This document shows positions 35,480 through 47,527 of a stretch of 64,000 nucleotides of DNA, piece after piece. Below the pieces are notes generated by a model. It ran no database searches and was not told where the DNA came from. It was given only the letters and a program-made list of their open reading frames with translations. How positions within the stretch are numbered: the first letter of the stretch is position 1; each line of letters opens with the position of its first letter. Source of the stretch: Moringa oleifera (Eukaryota > Streptophyta > Magnoliopsida > Brassicales > Moringaceae); contig JAJFZO010000049.1 of NCBI GenBank assembly GCA_021397835.1, forward strand, positions 6,019,001-6,083,000. The letters are read 5' to 3'. The position numbers were made by a program, and so were the translations under genes.

Positions 35480-38400
35480 CTCGATCAGTAGTAGAGAAAT
35501 CGCACTAAAATTATATACAACTTCAATTTTTTGTCACAATCTTAGTCAATATATCAATTAAATTTTAATTTCTTTGTATTTTCTCAAGTGATAAGACATT
35601 ATCTTTTAAAGTTTGTATGAAATGATATTTGACTTATATATGCTTTGTCATAATATGATATGCATGATTCTTTACCAAATAAATGACACTTTGATTATTA
35701 TAATATAACACACTTTTTCAAACTTATGTTCTATTTCATCTAGAAAAGATAGTAACTATATTTTCCCTTTGCTTACTTTTGTAAGTACAATATATTCTAC
35801 TTATGTGGTAGAAAATACAACTATCCTTTGTAACTTAGACATCCAAATGATTGTAATACTGTCCAATGTGTCAACACATTTAATCGTACTTTTTTCATCA
35901 TCTATTCACTAGCTATATCAGCACCAACATAACCATACAAACTCAAATCTGTTTTTCTAGAGTATAAATCTAAATTAGTAGGATCTCTAAAATACTAAAA
36001 AATCCATTTAACTATTGTCTAGTATTGTTTTCTTGCACTACTCATGTAAATGCTAACAACTTCCACTGTATGTGCTATGCTTGATCTCGTACACACTATG
36101 ACATACATTAGACTCCCCTTAACAAGAACACAAAGCACTTTGTCCATATATGAGCTTGAGAACCTTAATCTTTTTTTTTTTTTTGTTAATTTTCATCCCA
36201 ATGATTTATTTATTAGAACTAAAATCCTTTATAGCAAACTACCCTGAGAGCTTACTTTTCAATTTTTCTATTTCATGCAAATTAGCCCCAATAATCAATA
36301 TGTCATGAGCATATTATAACAATATAATATAAGAGTTATCATACTTCTTGACATAAAAACAATGATCTATTTGGTATCTCAAGTAACCATTATTACTTAT
36401 GAAGTTATCAAACTTCTTATATCCATTGTCTAGGAGTTTGTTTAATCCCACACAAACTTTTGACAAGCTTGTACATTATTTTTTTCTTACTTTTGACTCC
36501 AAATCCTTGTGGCTCATACATGTAAATTTCTTCCTTCAATTTGCCATGAAGAACGACTGTTTTTACGTCCATTTCCAACAGATGCAAATCTTCCTTAATC
36601 ACAAACTTAAGCATGACTCATATTGTAGTTAACTTAACCATTGGAAGAAAAATTTTCTGCAGTCAATGCTTTTCTTTTATTGAAAGCCTTTAACTATTAA
36701 CGTTACTTTACACCACTTACTACAATCATGTTCTTTTTTTTTATTTCATAAATCTATTTATTTTACAAAGTTTTTTTTTATGACAATTCTGCTAACTCTT
36801 ATGTTTGATTGCTCATTAGAGAATTCATTTCATTTTTCCTGGCAAATTTTTACTCGAATGATTCATGTGCCTGCAAAGCTTCATTAAATTTTTCTAATTT
36901 ACTTTTATCAGTCAATAAAATATAATTTGAAAATGGTGAAAATCTCTATGATAGTCTCATAATCTTAGAAAATCTTCTTATTCTCTCACAAGAATAATTA
37001 GATTTACTTCTAGAGTTATACTCTCTTGATTTTCTTAAGTGATGTCATTTTCAACCTATTAAGCATTTTGTTGTAACTTGTCCATCGTGATGTCTCTCAA
37101 GTAAATTACTTTAGATGTTTTACCTCAAAATGTGTTACTTCTAATGATTTTCTTGTTTTGGCTATTCTAAAAATAAAAACCAATTCATCATATCTAATGA
37201 AAAAACACTTCTTAAATTTATGATCAATTTTACCTTTAGTAACATCATCAATATGAATATCAGATATGCCACTCAGCACTCTAAAAAAAGATAGATTTGT
37301 CTTTTTTTCGCCTCTTAGTCTCTTTAGATATTCTGCAATCCAAATGAACTTAAAGTCCCCTATTGATCATATAGGCTGCAATATTAACAATGTCTACTCA
37401 AAGTGGCCTTAGGCAACCTCGCATGAATTCTTATGCTTTTTGTATGCTAATTCAATATGTTACTCATCCTTACTGTAATACCATTTTGCCGAGGTGTTTT
37501 GAGAACAATCTTCATTGTCTTGTTCCCATTGTTAGCACAAAATCATTTGAAATTTTAATCAATTTATTTCTCACAATTATCAAATTTCAAACACTTAATC
37601 TTTAAATTGATTTAATTTTTAACCATTAATTTTTATTTCTTAAAGTATCAAACACATTAAATTCATTCTTAAGAAAAAAATTCACACCTTTTTGGTTTAG
37701 TCTTTGATGAACATCATGTAGTAATTAGATTCAATAAGAGAAGTAATAATTAAATGTCCTCATACATCTATATAAACTAATTCTCTTTTTTTCTACTTTG
37801 AAGAAGTTGATCTTTTTCTATTTGTCAACGATGCAGCTTTCACACAATTTATGTTGTACAAATTTTAAATGTGACAAACTATCATTTGTCACCAATGCTT
37901 TCATTCTTTTTTTTACTTAATGCTCAAGTTTGAAATGACATAAATTAGAATTTATGTTAGTATCAACAACTGTATCCTTATGACTTGAGGTCATATTCAT
38001 ATTTAGCTGCATTGAGCGATAACTATGATACCTTTAGTAACTTTTCAAGCATCATTATTGAAAAGCATCTCATACTTTTTATTATCAAGCTATTTGACAG
38101 AGATCATATTTTTCATCAACTTTGGCTCATATCACAGATTCTGAATCTTTTATATATTTTTGTTTGGCATCTTTAATTTAACATTACTAATACGAACAAT
38201 ATCAAAATATTCTTAATCAGTAAGATAAATATTCCCTAATTATCAATGACATAATTCTTCATTATTTACTATGTGTAGTAGTATAAAAAGATGTTCCAAG
38301 ATCTAAAATTCAAGACTCAAAAGACTATGAATAGAAAAAATAATGTATTTTGTATCTTATTTGTGGTAGTATTTGTAGTATCATCTTTGATTTCAGCTTT

Positions 38401-39152
38401 TTTTTTCTTTAATGATTAGCAATTCTTCTTTATGTGACCCAATTTTCACAATTTCAACTCTCTAGATTTTTTCTAGATCTAAATTTATCTATTCTACTCC
38501 TTGACTTAGATTTTTTATTGTTACAATTAGAATTTTTGTTAGTTCATCTTCCCTTATTATTAACATTTAAGATAGAATTTGAAAGAGGATGTTTCATTTG
38601 AGTTAATTTTATGAATTTCTTTCACAAGAATTTAATAACATTATTGAAATTCAATTTTGCACTTTTAACAGAATTAATAATTATTGCCTTCATTGATCCC
38701 CAATTATTTAGTAGTGATGTCAATAGTATTAGGACATGTACATTATCATCAAAGTTAATCTTAACAAAAGATAACTGATTAATAATCGTATAAACTCATT
38801 TTTACGTGAAATAACTTCTTTATGAGAAAATTTATTAAATATTTTTTCATGCATATCACTTTTATCAAACTAGCAATTATTTTTTGTTTGACCATATTGT
38901 GAGCAACATTCTTTGATAATGTTAGTCGAGTAACTTGCAACACTTATCTATCAAAGAACCTCTAATCACCTTTTAAAATCTTTTCAAGCTTTTGACCCAA
39001 AAGCAGTTCATATAGTTTTTTTTTCATATAAATAATTATCGATTTGCACTCTTTGAATGGTATAATCTTTACCATCAAACTTGATGATCTTATGTGATGA
39101 ATTTTTATCATTACTTATTGTTTTCAATCTTAAACCTAAGGCTCTGATACCA
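35480..39152 (-). mobile_element. Ty1/copia retrotransposon relic (gag-pol)
   Basis: Minus-strand relic with frequent stops. From its 5' end (right side): the primer binding site; gag near 38.6-39.1 kb ('LYELLLGQKLEKIL', 'RLTLSKNVAHNMVKQKIIAS'); a degraded zinc knuckle ending 'GHIKKNC' near 38430; reverse transcriptase at 36417-36614 ('DVKTVVLHGKLKEEIYMYEP', 'GFGVKSKKKIMYKLVKSLCG'); and RNase H near 35.6-35.7 kb ('YYNNQSVIYLVKNHAYHIMT'). Order and motifs are those of a full-length plant copia element. It is too decayed to be autonomous. The region between RT and gag should contain integrase, but I could not read it cleanly. Confidence 0.88.
39141..39152 (-). other. copia primer binding site
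   Basis: The minus strand reads TGGTATCAGAGC, the standard plant copia primer binding site complementary to the 3' end of initiator tRNA-Met. It sits just upstream of the gag relic, so the 5' LTR should lie immediately to the right (about 39158 onward). Confidence 0.9.
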
Positions 39153-40320
39153 ATTGATGTGTTTTGATACTTTTAATGTGTCAAGGTTGACAATGCTCTC
39201 AATCTTAAACCGTGACAATGCTCTCTTCCTTAAAATATTTAAGGAATGATATACTAATTTAATGTATGCATGTCGTCATAAGGTAAGAAGTAAGCCTCAA
39301 TTAATCACAGAGACCATATGAGAGTAATGGTAAATAGAATGTAACTAGCCAAGTACTAGCAAAAGTGTGTGACCATATCTCATAATCGACGGAGTAAGAC
39401 AAGTGAACCAAGGTGAGGTCCTTCTCAACGTAATGTTGGTTCATGTTTGCTACAAAACACTTTCTATACTTAGTACATATGACATTTAAATTGCTTATAC
39501 AAATATAAACAAAAACGGTATGGTTATTTATTAATTATATATTTTTATTACAAGTGCAACAATAGAGTCGTGAGCTAACTGTTATAGAGCTTTTTAAATG
39601 GATTCATACTAAGAAGTTTAACTCTAATGAGTTCATATGAGCATCATAAATAAGTAAATGTAATTTTTTTAATATTTAATAAATAACCATAATTATGTCA
39701 TTTCTTACTTTACTATTCGAACGAATGAGTTACAAAATACTTTATTGTAGAAATACTTCGAAAAGTTGGTTGCCTTAACTTCTTAAGCATGGGAATAATC
39801 TTTTGACACTCTTGAGGTATATTATAGTAAGGTCTACGATGGAGCAGTAAGTGGAGAGAAAAAGTGTTGAGTGTACGAACTTGACTCTTAAGCTCGATCA
39901 TGGTATTTAAGTGGCAACTTTACTAGTAGATATTTTGTTGACAATGTAGCTATGTAAGATATGCACTCTCACATGAAGGTTATGGAAGAGTGCATAAAGG
40001 TGAAGCGTAAGAATATAGAGAAACATATAGAAAAGAAGCATAACACTCTAAATGAGCGTATGAAAGAGGGACGTAAACTTTAAAGGAGCTTTTGAAGGAA
40101 AAAATTAAAGCGAGGGAGCATGATTGCTTATGATGCAAGTGCGAGAAAGGTTGATATGAATTAGCGTATCCACAGAATGAAGGCTCTACTTATAAGAGCA
40201 CGCCTTTAGTACTGCTTGATGGTTCCCTTGATGATTAGATTTATATTTACCTATGTACATCTACAAATTTATATTATTTCTTTTTTATAGATTATATGTA
40301 ATTTTATTTTGCTTTGTTTA
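39153..40320. other. probable 5' LTR remnant and unclassified repeat DNA
   Basis: Begins with TGTGTTTTGATAC, a plausible inverted LTR end next to the primer binding site. The partner LTR was not found, so its length is unknown. 39950-40200 is purine-rich with weak internal repetition ('gaagcgtaagaa', 'gaagcataacac') and has no recognisable product. Confidence 0.35.
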
Positions 40321-40339
40321 TTGTACAATATAAAATTAA

Positions 40340-40970
40340 TTTTAATTTTTTAAAAAATTATATCGATCTAACGACAATGTCTAAAAATTTAACAACAGAT
40401 TTTAGTTTATATTTAAATCTTAAATATTACGACAAACTTAAATCTATCACTAAGTCTTATACTTTAGCGACTGAATAAAATTTATCACTAACCTTAGCGA
40501 TAAAAATAATCTGTTGCTAAATCTTAAGATTTAGTAATTGATTCTTGTTTGTTCTTAAGTCGTAAACTTAAGTGATAGATTTTAATAAGTTGTTAAATCT
40601 TAAACATTAGTGATAGATTTTAATGAGTCGCTAAATTTTAAATATTAATGACAGACTTTAATTTTTCGTTTAATTTTAAAGTTACTTACAGATATATCTA
40701 TTACTAATCGATTGTTAAAGTTTTGAAATCAATCACTAACTTATGATTTTTTAATGACAAATAAAATCAATTACTAACTTAGCGATTGATTAAATTAATC
40801 ACTATTTTAACAACAAACGTAAAATTTTATCATTAATTTTTTTTACTAATTACAGATTTTTTGTCGTTAATTTATCATTAACATTTTAACAATAGATTTT
40901 TTAAATTTAACGACAAAAAAAATACATAGCTAATGTTAATTTTTTTTTTTTAATGACAACTCCAAACCAT
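40340..40970. repeat. array resembling CACTA-element subterminal repeats
   Basis: A dense array of short direct and inverted motifs around 'agcgactga', 'agtgatagattttaa', 'gtcgctaaa', 'ttgtcgttaa' and 'aacgacaa'. Such TAGCGAC/GTCGTTAA arrays are typical of the subterminal regions of plant CACTA (En/Spm) transposons, where the transposase binds. No clean CACTACAAGAAA terminus and no transposase were found here, so this is one decayed end or a solo array. Confidence 0.5.
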
Positions 40971-42000
40971 TTTCTAATCTCCACTAACTTGTCCTATCCG
41001 GTTAGGAGTGAAAAAAATACGTTCCAAGGCTGTAAGTGGTTCTAACGATCGTGAAGGCAGTCAAGCTCGCCGGCCAAATATGTATGTTAAAGGGTTGTTG
41101 GCAGACAAAAAGATAGAATTTTGGTGATTTAATCTGGTGATATTGGGACTACTTCTCCGGTGAAGTTGCACAGATGTAAGGAATATGGTCGAAGTTCCTC
41201 CCTCGTGTAGCCCATCCAAGTAAACGGATCGTAAAATAATACGTTGGTCCAACTATCATTCTCCACCAAGATTCTTTTCACTTAACAACCATCGAGTGAG
41301 AGAGACATTACCAAGGTATCATTATAGAGCCTCCTCTCCCATGCTTGATGCGTCCACCTTGAAGAAGTTGATCACTCTGAGGGTGTGATCTGTTTTCAAT
41401 AACTAAACTAAACCGAAATTTGCTCATGATTTATGTTTTCGAGAATGCTAAGGACCTGCGTCTTTAATCCCTCTAATTAACATCATATTGACCTTCTTAC
41501 TTGGGCTGGCTTCAACACTCTAAGCTGTGCTTGCTCGTTCGGTCTTTATTACCTTAGTTCGAGCTGTTCTGTTCAAGTTTGTCTTCTTCCATTCGGTCCT
41601 GGTGAGGTCCCTGTCTCATCTCTGTTTTGCTTGATCCCCTAGAATAATAGGTTCATGTTAGTATCATCTTTATGTTAGAAGAATGTTTAAGTTAAAATCG
41701 AAAAGATTATGAATGAGCAATAATAACACTAAAGCCAAACATTTTTTGTATAGCTAGGAAGAGAAAGAAGATCTTTGCTAAATTAAATTTTGTTTTTAGT
41801 AAATAAAACAAATAATAAATTTATTATCTTAAAAGGTCATTTGCACCGATTGTGAAGCTCCTAAATCTTAATCAAAAGCCCGCCCAAGTGACCGATTTGG
41901 GCCCAATGCTTAGTCGTGATCGTCCGATGGCTGGATACTACCACTGCCACTCTCTGTCGCGCACGCGGCATTCCCGAAAGCAGAGAAACAAATCGGAATT
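40971..42000. other. unclassified moderate-GC DNA, probably repeat-derived
   Basis: 40980-41640 is GC-richer than its flanks and has no long open frame; the minus-strand frame at 41061-41252 is unrecognised. It could belong to the element that supplied the adjacent array. 41900-42000 is probably the promoter of the cis-prenyltransferase pseudogene. Confidence 0.3.
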
Positions 42001-43460
42001 GATTCATCCATGGAGCGTCTATCTCTAGGTAAATCGCTCAGATGCTCTAGTGTTTAGTTTTTTTGAAAGTAGAGAAAGAAAACGGAAACAAACTTTATGT
42101 TGTATAGAGAAGGAAATCTGTACATCCATTCAACCAAATAGATTGATTGAGCTGGTTTCAAGTTTCTCAGTATCTCAGATTGAATCTTCCGTCACTTCGT
42201 GAACGATAGTTCACAAGTTTAAATTGTTAGAGTAGGCATCAATTTGACTTCTGCACTGCGATTTAATAATGTATCACTTGTTAACACATCTGAATACTCG
42301 CGGTCATCATTGACGTCTTCTGTATTGGTTCAATACAGAGCATATTTTTCAGTGTTTGATCAGGTTTAAAGGTAATGCTGAACGTGCTTCCAATACTTTG
42401 GTAACATGGAATTTGATTTGGTTTTGATTCAAAGAAAGCCTTTTAGTATAGCTGTCTGACTTCAATTTTGGGCTTTGAACTAAATTCGGTTGGCAATAAT
42501 ATTGATTAAGTAAAAAGTAATTAATGATTTCTTAATGCATTAAGAAACTTACACTTTTTTTTTAATGTTTGATTTGAAATTGCTTGCTATTCTAACACTG
42601 TTCCACACTTCCACTTCTAAGTTGCAGCTTCTTTCCTTTTTTATTTTTTTATTTTCTAACGCAGATGCTACAGCTTGTTACTTTACCGGATCTTTTTTAC
42701 CCAATTTTTGGCTATCTTCTTGAAAGTGGCTCATATTGAATTTGTTGCCTGTGCTGTCTTGTACTTGCAAAATATTTCCTTGTCATTATTTTCAGTGATA
42801 TTGTGCTGTTGCTGTGTCCAGTTATGCTACTTCATCCATTTTGAGTTAGTTGATCAAATGCAAGAATCATAGTTATGTTCATTATTACTGAACTACTCCC
42901 CAGTAAATGTTAGAATCATTAGACTTATTATAGAGGAAAGCTTGATAGTTTTTCTGAGTTCTGGTTTTCAATGTTTGAATCTTGACTATGTACTTCTGAC
43001 CAATTTGTTTTCACTGTTGAACTCTCTGGATCTGGTTGGAGACCCTGAGTCAATACATTGCTAAGCTGGCTCTTCATGCAAATAAGTTCTTTTATCATGT
43101 TGCCACTGTAATCACTATCTCTAATTTTGCAGTTTTTTCTCCCTATTGGGTTCTTCCCATCATAAGCAGTAGGAACTGCTAAATTCTTGGTCAGGCTTGC
43201 TAATTGAGGCCATCCGATGTTGGTAAAGGACTAGATCCACGAGTTAGAAATGTGAAACCTGTTTGAGTTGTGACATCTACGGTGGTTTAAACACTTAGTG
43301 AGCTGTACAGAAATGCATTCAGATGCCAGTATGTTTGTAATGTCTTCTTCTTGGGCATATCTCTTGGAAGCAAGTGAATTGAACAAATGAACCCAACTTT
43401 CGTGCTGGTTTCTCTGGTCACCTAGGTTTTACAGGTTTACCGGACTCTAGGATTGTAGCA
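42001..43460 (+). other. leader and intron of the cis-prenyltransferase pseudogene
   Basis: A possible leader exon ends with a donor (tctctag^gtaaat, near 42028) and an acceptor (ttttacag) ends at 43434, leaving a short untranslated piece before the ATG at 43461. A leader intron still in place suggests that the gene decayed where it stood and is not a processed retrocopy. The open frame at 42675-42872 is not recognised. Confidence 0.4.
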
Positions 43461-44300
43461 ATGGAGAAAAATAGTGGTGCCAGAGCTACTATTAAATTTG
43501 AAATTTTGGTTAGTTTCCTGTGGAAATACATGTTTTACATTCTTTTTGCTGGTCCTATACCAAACATATTGCACTCATTTTGGATGGGAACCAGGGATAT
43601 GCTAACAAGCAAAATTGGAAAGAAGGAGATGGACATAAGGCGGGATTCTTGTCTCACATGTCCATAGTCTAAGTATTGCTATGAGCTGGATGTAAAATAT
43701 GTGACAATTTATGCCTTCAGCATTGATAATTTCAGACAAAGACCAGAAGAAGTTAAGTGTGTGATGGATTTGATGCAAGAAAAGATTGAAGGGTTGACCA
43801 AGGAAGAAAGCATTGTCAATCGCTATTTTCAGGAAACCTAAACATTATCTGTCAACGTTGCAGCTGAGAGGGCTATGCTTGCCACTTCCAAAGCTCCAAC
43901 ATATTTCTGGCAATCTGTGTTGCTTATACATCCACTGATGAAATTCTGCATGCTGTTAAAGAGTCATGTGAAGAAAAATGGGATGAAATTAGTTTATTGA
44001 ATGCTAGTGGAGCACTTAATTACAGTGGAAGGAAATGAATAGTGTGAAAGAGAAAATATTATAAACTTACAGATGTGGAGAAGCATATGTACATGGCAGT
44101 TGCTCCTGAACTTGATATCTTGGTTCGTACTTCTGGTGAGACCCACTTGAGCGATTTTCTTCTGTGGCAGAGTGCACATTGTTATCTGTATTCTCCTTCT
44201 AGCTCTGGCTAGAGATTGGTTTCTGGCATTTTCTGCTGGCAATTTTGAACTTTCAGCAACACCACTTTTATTTGGATAAGGAAAGGAAACAGTCATAAAA
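43461..44300 (+). pseudogene. cis-prenyltransferase (dehydrodolichyl diphosphate synthase-like) pseudogene
   Basis: Intact members add isopentenyl diphosphate in cis to make long polyprenyl chains for dolichol or, in some plants, rubber. Fragments in order: 'MEKNSGARATIKFEILVSFL' and 'YILFAGPIPN' at the start; a frameshift within the first catalytic block, whose 'DGNRR' reads D-G-N-Q-G in the shifted frame; 'GDGHKAGFLSHMS'; a stop; then '[20 protein letters not shown]' and '[20 protein letters not shown]'; a stop at 'RYFQET'; 'AAERAMLATSK'; 'STDEILHAVKESCEEKWDEI' in a shifted frame; 'DVEKHMYMAVAPELDILVRT' and 'SGETHLSDFLLWQSAHCYLY'; and a final 'HHFYLDKERKQS'. The catalytic tail 'RTSGETRLSNFLLWQ' has R changed to H. 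Several frameshifts and stops make it non-functional. Most of the family length (about 280 aa) is represented. Confidence 0.9.
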
Positions 44301-44329
44301 TGTTGCCGAGAGGACATTTAAATGCAAAT

Positions 44330-44455
44330 TCTGTGGCAGGTTTGAATTATTTTTTGTTAACAGACATAGAATCCACCATGGGCTGAAATTTGTTCTGTGG
44401 CAGGTTTGAATTATTTTTTGTTAATAGACAGAATCCACCATGGGCTGAATTTTGT
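44330..44455. repeat. 64-bp tandem duplication downstream of the pseudogene
   Basis: Two adjacent copies begin 'tctgtggcaggtttgaatta', at 44330 and at 44394, and both run through 'atccaccatgggctgaa'. They differ by a few bases and a short gap. Confidence 0.85.
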
Positions 44456-46201
44456 TTTAACAGACAGAATACCTGAGGACATACACATCTGCTGGTTACA
44501 TTAGAGGAGCTTTGCGTGTGCATTACTATATTTTCTGATTGGCTAATATGGATTATACATTGATGATAATGATTGATATGTAATTGGTAAGAAATGATTT
44601 ACAGAAAAAATATCATATAATATGTCTTCCCATCAGTCATGTGTAATGGCTATGTAAACCTGCATTTTCTCTTGTTCTCACTCTCTAGATATCAACAGTC
44701 ATTTTTGGAGGAAAAATGTATTTTAAACTGGTTCTTTTTTTTCTCTCTCTCTTTCTTTTTCTTCCATTTCTTTGTATTCAATTAGGTTTAAATTTGTTGT
44801 GGGGGTGTAAAGCTGTGGCCTATAGAACTAGTTAAATGGACCTCATGAACTGTGATTTTTCTTGTCCTTTCTTTTGAATAATCATTTTTTACAATTACAT
44901 CTTCACTATACGCATCTAGTCGATATTCTGAGATAGTAGAAGCCTTTATATCTCTCCAACGGTTGATCTCATCTGCCTTGGAATGGATATGGTATCTTCT
45001 GTTTCAAACCCCTTCTTAGAAATCATTCCCATGGTTGATCTACATGCGTTGGAAAGTTTATGTTGTCACATTGTCTGAGTGGCAATAGAAATCATTATAA
45101 CTTGTATTATTTTCATTGCTTTAAAATAGTGAGAAGGCTTCGCATGATTAGTTAATCTGAACAAATTTGGAGAAAAGATTTCTTGTTGGGAGAGTATGTT
45201 ACACTCAAAATATTGACTTGAGTGATATGTAGTGGTGCTTGTATTGTGTTTTCTCTGATAAGGCATGTTATGCAAAATCATTTGTGGTTTTATTATGCAG
45301 ACGACTGTCTGGTATGGGAATCATCTGGGCAGCATTGATCTTCTCTTTATTATTTATTTGTGAAATTCTTTAATTGTTAGTTGTTCGAGTATGCAACATA
45401 GAGAGATTAGCATTATACAATGTGCTTGTGCTTGCTGATTAGTGAAATTGATGAGACATTATCTATGAGATGAACTTTCATTACTTTGTGCATGTATGAC
45501 TGGTGCATGTGATAGGTGCTGACTTTCCTCCTTTTGAGCTTAAACGCTACTAAAATGCTCAACTAGACCTTTTGTAACTTCGGCATCGATGTCAGTGGAA
45601 GGTTATTCCCAGGAGTAAGTATTCACATTTATTTTTCAAAGTTGGAAGTATTAGAGAAGTTAACAATTTTCATGCTCAACTAGACCTTTTGTAGATAATT
45701 ATGATTTCTTGAGCTAGTTGGAGGTTCAAACCCAGAATTTTAAGTTTGTTGCTGAACTTTTTTCATGTAGAAAATGTAAAGAGAGGGGCAGGGATCTGAG
45801 TTGTGATGAAGCTTTCAAAACTACTTATGAGTAGTAACCTTGTATATCTTTCTTATCTGTGTTATAATGCCAGTTCTCTCTTAAGTCACACTTAAAGCTG
45901 TGATTGGCAATGTTAATGTTTCAAACCTTACACTAAACTTGTGGCAGGAATGCTTCTGTCAAAAGTTCCTTGTTTCATAGTTTATTACCAGACAAAGCTA
46001 ACATGCGGAAACCTCATTCTGATTATTTTTAGATAAAAGAACTTTAACATTGCCTATTCTATTTTACATTTATTTCCTTTATCCATAATGAAGCTGTTCT
46101 TAACATATAATGTTTCTTATTCAAACTGCAATTTAGTTTCTCAAGAGAATAATTTCTTTACAATTGATTGATTGTGGCTAGGTTTTGTTTATTCCCACTA
46201 G
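44456..46201. other. gene-free spacer
   Basis: No family recognised. The phrase 'ctcaactagaccttttgta' occurs twice (about 45559 and 45675), a small duplication. Base composition is intermediate, so this may be old 3' flank of the cis-prenyltransferase gene. Confidence 0.35.
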
Positions 46202-46711
46202 TTAATTTCTATTAAGGTCAGTGGAAGTTGAAAAAATCCAGCTTGGCTTTTGGGGTGGATGGTTGTTTCCTGTTCCTTCCCGCTCAAGCATGGCACTCAA
46301 GAAGGTTGAAGTCAAATGGTACATCATCTCGTCAGATACCTGCAGAGAAGCATAACTAGGTAGTGGACTAGCATTGTTAATCCCATTGCATACATGTGGA
46401 TAGTTCCTTGGGCGATGAGGCTTCCTACTTTCCAGATTGTTTTTAAGACTTCTTATAGGAAGAGAACTGTGCATGAGTGTCAGTGACCTAAGGCCCAACG
46501 TCATCACTACCATGATAGGCAATAAAGAGAAATGTGACCTGTACAAACTTGATAAGAGCCTTTGTGACTCCAAAATCTTAGGAGTAACATTCAAGAATAT
46601 TGCCGCAGAGACTTGGCGTGGACCTTGACTCCAAGCCGCAGCCTCTGTGCTTTTACAATCTTCTCCAACCTGGGGAAATACAATGCATGGTTGCGTTCTT
46701 ATTCTTATCAT
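46202..46711 (-). CDS. hypothetical open frame, 169 aa, unrecognised
   Basis: Starts with a true ATG and stays open for 169 codons in AT-rich DNA, which is longer than expected by chance but not decisive. Contains 'AAAWSQGPRQVSAAIFLNVT' and 'VSDEMMYHLTSTFLSAMLER'; no domain is recognised. A sequence resembling a splice junction (ctgcag followed by gtatct, about 46340) sits inside it. It is divergent from the ERF gene at 47108, about 400 bp apart. It could be an exon remnant, a lineage-specific gene or chance. Confidence 0.25.
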   Translation of the reverse strand: MIRIRTQPCIVFPQVGEDCKSTEAAAWSQGPRQVSAAIFLNVTPKILESQRLLSSLYRSHFSLLPIMVVMTLGLRSLTLMHSSLPIRSLKNNLESRKPHRPRNYPHVCNGINNASPLPSYASLQVSDEMMYHLTSTFLSAMLEREGTGNNHPPQKPSWIFSTSTDLNRN

Positions 46712-47107
46712 ATAATATTAAAATAACTACATGTTGTATAGGTCGACTTTCTCTTTATACCCCAGATGACATATAAATGGGAAGAAATATGTATTTTATT
46801 AATGTGATAAGAAGAGGGACAAAAGCAACGTAATCTAATGGAAAGACAGGGCCACCCAGCAATCCTATTCATCACTTTAAGCAAATAGTAGCCATAAATT
46901 TCAAGTATTGATCATGAAGAGCCATCAGGGCCTTCATCCATCCCCCCATGTACACTGCACCAAAACCCATCTCTATCAGAACGGGTTCTTTTTTCAACAG
47001 CCCTTTATTGGATGTCTATGTCAACCTCCTTTTTTTGCAGCCAGAGAAAATTAACAGGCTATATAAGCTGATTAGTGTAAATAGAAATCTAAGTTTTAAG
47101 TTACAAT
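46712..47107 (+). promoter_or_regulatory. promoter region of the left ERF gene
   Basis: Lies between the hypothetical frame and the ERF start. A CT/C-rich patch (about 46920-47035) is followed by 'ctatataagc' at about 47058, a good TATA box about 50 bp before the ATG at 47108. Confidence 0.5.
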
Positions 47108-47527
47108 ATGGAAAAGGAACACTGTAGGAAGAAGGTCGAACAAGAGGGCGAAAGCTTGGTGGCTAGATACACAGGAGTTAGGAGGAGGCCGTGGGGAAAA
47201 TTTGCGGCAGAGATACGAGACTCAGCGAGGCATGGAGCTCGCGTGTGGCTTGGGACTTTCAACACAGCAGCAGAGGCTGCACGAGCGTATGACAGAGCAG
47301 CCTTTGCAATGAGGGGTCCTCTAGCCATCCTCAACTTCCCTGGTGATTATGTTTCACCTAATGTCAATGCTTCGTCGTCTCCTCCTCCAAGCTCATCAAC
47401 GTGGATGATGGTTGAGAAAAGGGGTGATGGGACTAAAAGCGGAACGGAGGTTTTGGAGTTTGAATATTTGGATGACAAATTGTTAGAGGAGCTTCTTGAT
47501 TTTCAAGACAAACCCAACGAAGCTTAA
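47108..47527 (+). CDS. small ERF transcription factor, group IX, with EDLL motif (139 aa)
   Basis: Single-exon AP2/ERF regulator of the ERF095-ERF098/TDR1 type. The AP2 DNA-binding domain is at about residues 20-78 with '[16 protein letters not shown]' and '[20 protein letters not shown]'; alanine and aspartate at the ERF positions predict GCC-box binding in the nucleus. Residues 114-132 ('[19 protein letters not shown]') are an EDLL-type activation motif, so it should activate transcription. The family takes part in ethylene/jasmonate defence and stress responses. It is tail to tail with a paralogue at 48057. The ATG is preceded by 'ttacaat' and a TATA box about 50 bp upstream. Intact. Confidence 0.94.
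   Translation: MEKEHCRKKVEQEGESLVARYTGVRRRPWGKFAAEIRDSARHGARVWLGTFNTAAEAARAYDRAAFAMRGPLAILNFPGDYVSPNVNASSSPPPSSSTWMMVEKRGDGTKSGTEVLEFEYLDDKLLEELLDFQDKPNEA

Noticed and set aside
35040..35480. 3' LTR of the minus-strand copia element
   Set aside because: No sequence matching the putative 5' LTR start (TGTGTTTTGATAC) was found, so no boundary was called.
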